64,000 nt of DNA from Corticimicrobacter populi (lineage in GTDB: Bacteria > Pseudomonadota > Gammaproteobacteria > Burkholderiales > Burkholderiaceae_B): positions 248,001 through 312,000 of the forward strand of contig NZ_QETA01000003.1 in NCBI RefSeq assembly GCF_003123725.1. The letters are read 5' to 3'. Made by a program: the position numbers and the translations under genes. The notes below the pieces were generated by a model. That model worked only from the letters and a program-made list of their open reading frames with translations, had not been told where the DNA came from and ran no database searches. Of the stretch, positions 59,834 through 64,000 are shown piece after piece; position 1 is the first letter of the stretch, and the number at the start of each line of letters is the position of its first letter.

Positions 59834-61288
59834 GTGACGACATCATCGACCCGCAGCACCCGCCGTTTCGTTCCCACCCTGCTGGCCCTGGCGCTGGCCT
59901 CCGCCGCGCTGGTCCAGGCCACGACTGCCGAGGCGGCGCGCATCGGCCACTCACGGGTGGTATCGCCGCAGGGCGCGCCACTGCAGGTCGATGTGTCCGT
60001 CAACGATATCCTGCCCGGCGAAGCAGCAGGCCTGCGCATCGGCATCGCGCCCGAAAGTGCCTGGCACCAGGCTGGACTGACACCTCCGGTAGCACTCGAC
60101 AGCCTGACCCTCGCGGCAGAACCGGGACGCAATGCCGAAAGCCGCACTGTCCATATCCGCTCGACCCAGGCACCCACCACGCAGGCACTGGATCTGCTGC
60201 TGGAACTCGACACCGAGAATAACCGCCAGTATGTGCAGGTCAGTGTCCTGGTACCCGATGGTGCCCCCGTGGCACCCCGTCTCGCCACACCGGCACCGGC
60301 CACCACACCGGCCAGCCAGAATGACCAGGGCACGGCAGGCAGCGTGCAGGTCCGGCAGGGTGATACCCTGTTCGCCATGGCTCGCCGCTACGGCCAGCCA
60401 GGTGCCAGTGAACTGCAGATGCTGGCCGCATTCTGGCGGGCCAATCCGGATGCCTTCATCCAGAACAACATGAACCTGCTGCGCGCAGGTTCCACGCTCC
60501 GTATTCCTGATGCGGCCGAGGCACAGGCGATTTCGACCGCCGAGGCCACCCGTCTCTACCGCGAGCAGGCCCAGGCCTTTGCGCAATATCGTGGCGACGT
60601 CGCCCGAGGCGTACGCGGCGGACAGGCCGCGCTTGGTGGTCAGGCGGGCCAGGGCGCGCTGTCGGGTGCCTCGGTGCGCGGTGCACAATCCGCGCCCGTC
60701 GACCAGGACCGCCTGCAACTCTCGGCCGACACGGTCACACCGCAATCGCTGGCCGCCGCACGACAGGCACTTGAGGATGCCCGTGCCGACGCCCGTTCTG
60801 CCACCGGCGAAGCCACCCGTCAGGCACAGGACAAGGTTGCGGAACTGGAGCGTAACATTCTCGAAATGCAGTCCCTGCTGGCCAGTCGTGGCACTGCCGA
60901 TGGCAACGCCAATACATCCGGCCAGTCTGGCAACAACCAGACAGAATCGGCACAGGATACGACTGAAGCCACCAACCAGGCTGTCGGCACATCCAGCGTC
61001 ACAGGCACGACAACCGCCAGCACCTCGCAGGCGCTGACCGGCACAGTGGCCCCCACGCCAGCCGCCCAGGGTGTGCTCGGCTGGCTGCTGGACAATGTCT
61101 GGCTGGCCATCGGTATCCTGCTGGCCTTGATCGCTGCCGTGGTCCTGTGGCTGATCCGTCTCGACAGCCGTAGCCGCACGCCGATATCGCCGTATTCATC
61201 CGAGCAGGTTCAGAGCCAGCTCAACGACATCGACCTGGACCTCGACCCCGCACCCGGCCAGAACCGTCACGATCCATCGGCACGCTAA
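59834..61288 (+). CDS. fimV: FimV-like LysM membrane protein
   Basis: The 484-residue protein has a signal peptide (to about residue 33, ending EAA), the FimV N-terminal domain, a LysM-like segment ([14 protein letters not shown], around 178-230), an alanine/glutamine-rich coiled-coil, and one C-terminal membrane helix ([19 protein letters not shown]). FimV proteins act at cell poles in type IV pilus assembly and twitching in Pseudomonas. The long cytoplasmic TPR tail known there is absent; only about 35 residues follow the helix. The start is GTG at 59834 with GGAG seven bases upstream. Confidence 0.87.
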   Translation: MTTSSTRSTRRFVPTLLALALASAALVQATTAEAARIGHSRVVSPQGAPLQVDVSVNDILPGEAAGLRIGIAPESAWHQAGLTPPVALDSLTLAAEPGRNAESRTVHIRSTQAPTTQALDLLLELDTENNRQYVQVSVLVPDGAPVAPRLATPAPATTPASQNDQGTAGSVQVRQGDTLFAMARRYGQPGASELQMLAAFWRANPDAFIQNNMNLLRAGSTLRIPDAAEAQAISTAEATRLYREQAQAFAQYRGDVARGVRGGQAALGGQAGQGALSGASVRGAQSAPVDQDRLQLSADTVTPQSLAAARQALEDARADARSATGEATRQAQDKVAELERNILEMQSLLASRGTADGNANTSGQSGNNQTESAQDTTEATNQAVGTSSVTGTTTASTSQALTGTVAPTPAAQGVLGWLLDNVWLAIGILLALIAAVVLWLIRLDSRSRTPISPYSSEQVQSQLNDIDLDLDPAPGQNRHDPSAR

Positions 61289-61302
61289 GGTCTGCATACA
61301 GC

Positions 61303-62103
61303 ATGCGCATTGCACTGGGTATCGCTTATGACGGCAGGCCGTGGCAAGGCTGGCAGACACAGCCCAACGGCCGCACAGTCCAGGACACCCTGCTGAATGC
61401 GCTACAGGCTTTCGCGCACCACCCAGTCGAACTGGTCTGCGCCGGCCGAACCGATACCGGCGTCCATGCCGTCGGTCAGGTCGTGCACCTGGATACTCCC
61501 CTCGACAGGCGTATGGAATCCTGGGTACGCGGCCTCAATGCCCATCTGCCCGACAGTGTTGCCGTGCTGTGGGCACAGGTCGTTGCGCCCGAGTTCCATG
61601 CTCGCTTCTCGGCCCAGTCACGTACCTATCACTATGTGCTGCATCAGTCCCGGGTGCGTTCGCCGCTCTGGGCAGGTCGGGCCGGCTGGGCCTTTCGTCC
61701 GCTCGATATCGAAGCCATGCGCACAGCAGCCCAGGTCCTGCTGGGCACGCACGATTTCAGCAGCTTTCGCTCATCGCAATGCCAGGCGGCACACCCGGTG
61801 CGCACAATGCATCAGCTCGACATCGAGTCGCGCGGCGAGCGCGACCAGTGGGTCGTGCTGACGTTCCGGGCCAATGCCTTCCTGCATCACATGGTGCGCA
61901 ATATCGTCGGTGCCCTGGTCCTGATCGGCCAGGGACGCCAGCAAATGGACATGGCTGAACTACTGGCCGCCCGCGACCGGACCCGGGCCGCCCCCACCTT
62001 CGCAGCCGACGGACTGTACCTGGCTGCCGCAGAATATCCCCGTGAATTCGGCCTGCCCGAACAGGACGCAGATGCCTCGCTGCTGCCCCTGATTGGCTGC
62101 TGA
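61303..62103 (+). CDS. truA: tRNA pseudouridine(38-40) synthase
   Basis: TruA makes pseudouridine at positions 38-40 of the anticodon arm. The 266-residue protein has [13 protein letters not shown] with catalytic Asp51, the [13 protein letters not shown] start and the [18 protein letters not shown] segment. The ATG at 61303 gives [11 protein letters not shown]. It lies 14 bp after fimV, and an inverted repeat follows. Confidence 0.97.
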   Translation: MRIALGIAYDGRPWQGWQTQPNGRTVQDTLLNALQAFAHHPVELVCAGRTDTGVHAVGQVVHLDTPLDRRMESWVRGLNAHLPDSVAVLWAQVVAPEFHARFSAQSRTYHYVLHQSRVRSPLWAGRAGWAFRPLDIEAMRTAAQVLLGTHDFSSFRSSQCQAAHPVRTMHQLDIESRGERDQWVVLTFRANAFLHHMVRNIVGALVLIGQGRQQMDMAELLAARDRTRAAPTFAADGLYLAAAEYPREFGLPEQDADASLLPLIGC

Positions 62104-62139
62104 CAAACACCGCTGAGCGTATCTGACTGGCGTTTTCTA

Positions 62140-62172
62140 GGGAAAACGATAGCGCTGGGTTTTCCCATTTTC
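62140..62172 (+). terminator. Terminator candidate after truA
   Basis: GGGAAAAC (62140-62147) and GTTTTCCC (62159-62166) form an eight-pair stem, followed by ATTTTC. It lies 37 bases after the truA stop and before the TRAP transporter gene. The short T tail supports termination; a palindromic operator for dctP is the alternative. Confidence 0.5.
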
Positions 62173-62240
62173 TCCGTAGAATTACGTACGAGGCTTGCAA
62201 ACACCTCGATAACAATACTTACTATTCGCGGAGATATTCC

Positions 62241-63335
62241 ATGCAACGACGCTCGTTCCTCAAGCAGGCGGTCATCGGTGGGGCCGCCGCCGGCAGCGCC
62301 ACACTCGCAGCTCCCGTATTTGCACAGGACAGTCCGGCACTCAACTGGCGCCTGGCCTCCAGCTTTCCCCGCAGTGCCGATGCCATCTACAACGGCAGCG
62401 TCAACTTCGCCAAATATGTGGCCGAAGCCACCGATGGCAAATTCAACATCCGCGTCTTCCCTGCCGGCGAGATCCTGCCGGCCCTGCAGGTCCTCGACGG
62501 TGTCCAGAATGGCACCATCGAGTGCGGTCACACCGCCTCCTATTATTACTACGGCAAGGATCCCATCCTGTGCTTTGACGGTGCCGTGCCGTTCGGGCTG
62601 AACACCCGCCAGATGAACGCGTGGATGCGCCACGGCGATGGCCTGAAACTGCTGCGCGCCGTCTTCGACAAGTACAACATTGTCAACTTCCCCTGCGGTG
62701 CCACGGGTGCGCAGATGGGCGGCTGGTTTCGCAAGGAAATCAACTCGGTCGCTGACCTGCAGGGGCTCAAGTTCCGCTCCAGCGCATTCGCCGGCGCGGT
62801 GCTCTCGCGGCTCGGTGTCGTCCCGCAGCAGATCGCCGGCGGCGACATCTATCCCGCGCTGGAAAAAGGCACCATCGATGCCGCCGAATGGATCGGCCCC
62901 TATGACGACGAAAAACTCGGATTCAACCGGGTGGCTCCCTACTACTACTTTCCGGGCTGGTGGGAAGGCACGCTGCAAGTCTCGCTGTACGTCAACAAGG
63001 ATGCCTACGCCACGCTGCCCAAGCGCTACCAGGACATCATCGACCAGGCCACGGCCACGGCCACGCTCGACATGCTGGCCACCTACGACGCCGAGAACCC
63101 GGCCGCCCTGCGCCGCCTGATCGCCCAGGGTGCCAAGCTCAAGTCATTCCCGCGCGACGTGATGGATGCCTGCTATCGCGAAGCCAATGCACTCTACGCA
63201 GAGCTGGCGGCCAAGGACCCTGCCTTCAAGGAAATTCTCGACAACTACACCGCTTTCCGTGACGAACTGGTGCCCTGGTTCCGCGTATCGGAAGGCAGCT
63301 TCGACCAGTTCATGGCCGCCGTCACACGACGTTGA
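62241..63335 (+). CDS. dctP: TRAP transporter solute-binding protein (DctP family)
   Basis: This 364-residue periplasmic binding protein starts with a twin-arginine-type signal (MQRRSFLKQAVIGGAAAG, cleavage likely after VFA near 28). The mature part has the DctP fold with GVQNGTIECGHTA, the conserved substrate arginine in LKFRSSAFAG, and EWIGPYDDEKLGF followed by a YYFPGWWEG motif seen in the group that binds mono- or 2-oxo-carboxylates. The ligand is not certain. GGAG seven bases before the ATG supports the start. dctQ follows after 106 bp. Confidence 0.93.
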   Translation: MQRRSFLKQAVIGGAAAGSATLAAPVFAQDSPALNWRLASSFPRSADAIYNGSVNFAKYVAEATDGKFNIRVFPAGEILPALQVLDGVQNGTIECGHTASYYYYGKDPILCFDGAVPFGLNTRQMNAWMRHGDGLKLLRAVFDKYNIVNFPCGATGAQMGGWFRKEINSVADLQGLKFRSSAFAGAVLSRLGVVPQQIAGGDIYPALEKGTIDAAEWIGPYDDEKLGFNRVAPYYYFPGWWEGTLQVSLYVNKDAYATLPKRYQDIIDQATATATLDMLATYDAENPAALRRLIAQGAKLKSFPRDVMDACYREANALYAELAAKDPAFKEILDNYTAFRDELVPWFRVSEGSFDQFMAAVTRR

Positions 63336-63360
63336 GCACATCAGCTAAAATAATGCCCCT

Positions 63361-63385
63361 GCCTGCCGGCCACATTACGGCGGGC
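63361..63385 (+). repeat. Intercistronic hairpin between dctP and dctQ
   Basis: GCCTGCCG (63361-63368) and CGGCGGGC (63378-63385) pair over eight bases with one G-U pair and a nine-base loop. Such a structure between a binding protein and its membrane subunits often protects the upstream message, keeping the binding protein in excess. This role is inferred. Confidence 0.45.
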
Positions 63386-63441
63386 TTGGGCACCAGAAGC
63401 TATGGTCGCCCCGCCTCCTTCCATCCGAACGGACACTCGCC

Positions 63442-64000
63442 ATGCAAGCCTTACTTGCCCTTTCCCGGCTGATCGACGGAATCAACCTGCGTGTCGGCCG
63501 CGTCGTCATCTGGCTGACCCTGCTCATGGCCATCGTCAGCGCATCCAATGCCGTCGTGCGTAAAACTCTGCACATCAGTTCCAACGCCTGGCTGGAGCTG
63601 CAGTGGTACATGTTCGGTGCCATCTTCCTGCTGGCAGCCGGCTACACCCTGCTCAAGAACGAACATGTGCGCGTGGATGTCCTGGCCCAGCGATTGAGCC
63701 GCCGTACCCAGATCAAGATCGAGATTTTCGGCGTGCTGTTCTTCCTGCTTCCGGCCAGCCTGCTGGTACTGTGGCTGTCGTGGCCCATGTTCATCGAATC
63801 CTGGGTCACCCACGAACAATCATCGAACACGGGGGGACTGGTCCGCTGGCCCGTCAAGCTGCTGATTCCGGTCGGATTCCTGCTGCTGGTCCTGGCCGGC
63901 ATCTCCCACCTGATCAAGTGCATCGGCTACCTGCAGGGTCTGTGCCCTGATCCATTGGCACGCGAACAGGCCAAGACGGCCGAAGAAGCACTGGCTGATG
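63442..64000 (+). CDS. dctQ: TRAP transporter small permease subunit (DctQ), truncated by window edge
   Basis: The first 186 codons are visible and the frame is open at the window end. The protein has four hydrophobic segments (about 20-40, 53-73, 90-115 and 132-155) and the DctQ pattern with AWLELQWYMFGAIFLLAAGYTL. DctQ joins the large permease DctM, expected beyond the edge, to form the sodium-driven TRAP transporter fed by the adjacent dctP product. The ATG at 63442 begins a normal DctQ N-terminus. Confidence 0.92.
   Translation, partial: MQALLALSRLIDGINLRVGRVVIWLTLLMAIVSASNAVVRKTLHISSNAWLELQWYMFGAIFLLAAGYTLLKNEHVRVDVLAQRLSRRTQIKIEIFGVLFFLLPASLLVLWLSWPMFIESWVTHEQSSNTGGLVRWPVKLLIPVGFLLLVLAGISHLIKCIGYLQGLCPDPLAREQAKTAEEALAD

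Overview
The window is a contiguous piece of a GC-rich betaproteobacterial chromosome. The blocks parE-parC, trxA-rho, tsaE-amiC-mutL-miaA, hda-(HAD)-pcnB-folK and leuC-leuD-leuB-asd-fimV-truA, and the closeness of the proteins to Bordetella and Achromobacter relatives as I recall them, suggest Burkholderiales, probably Alcaligenaceae. The genus is an inference; there is no rRNA in the window. Both ends cut a gene: parC on the left and a TRAP transporter dctQ on the right. I see no insertion sequence, prophage or CRISPR array.

Layout. 0-4.3 kb: topoisomerase IV (parC, parE), thioredoxin, Rho. 4.4-17.6 kb: argP-type regulator and lysine/arginine exporter, the AsmA-like yhdP, a lone 5-carboxymethyl-2-hydroxymuconate isomerase, the sugar efflux pump sotB, glnE, queH and comEC. 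17.7-26.5 kb: a histidine/urocanate utilisation (hut) cluster, hutI-hutG-hutU-BCCT permease-hutH homologue-hutC on the minus strand and hutD diverging from it, with two perfect 18-bp palindromes sharing the core TGTATATACA in the divergent promoter. 26.5-34 kb: tatD, lolD, lolC, an RpfE-type protein, recJ, an M48 lipoprotein protease and a nitronate monooxygenase. 34.2-38.9 kb: tRNA-Arg(CCT), a CACHE-PAS-GGDEF diguanylate cyclase, ybaK, xerD and an AEC permease. 39-50.5 kb: fumC, cell-wall, repair and tRNA-modification genes, purM, hda, pcnB and folK. 50.5-64 kb: a small secreted protein, class I fumarase, an LTA-synthase-like sulfatase, dgkA, leucine biosynthesis, asd, fimV, truA and a TRAP transporter.

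Most of the window is ordinary core genome. The main exception is the hut cluster. Its only histidine ammonia-lyase homologue keeps the fold and the frame but lacks the Ala-Ser-Gly tripeptide from which this family builds its MIO cofactor, and two further active-site aromatics are changed. The BCCT permease next to it has a degenerate quaternary-amine aromatic box. Together these raise the possibility that the cluster is specialised for urocanate or another substrate, or that the HAL-like protein does something other than deaminate histidine. The cluster also appears lower in GC than its neighbours and sits between comEC and tatD, which may be a lineage-specific insertion.

Start sites were set from Shine-Dalgarno matches, family N-termini and gene overlaps. 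Several genes use GTG (hutC, recJ, fimV) or TTG (parE, the GGDEF gene) starts.
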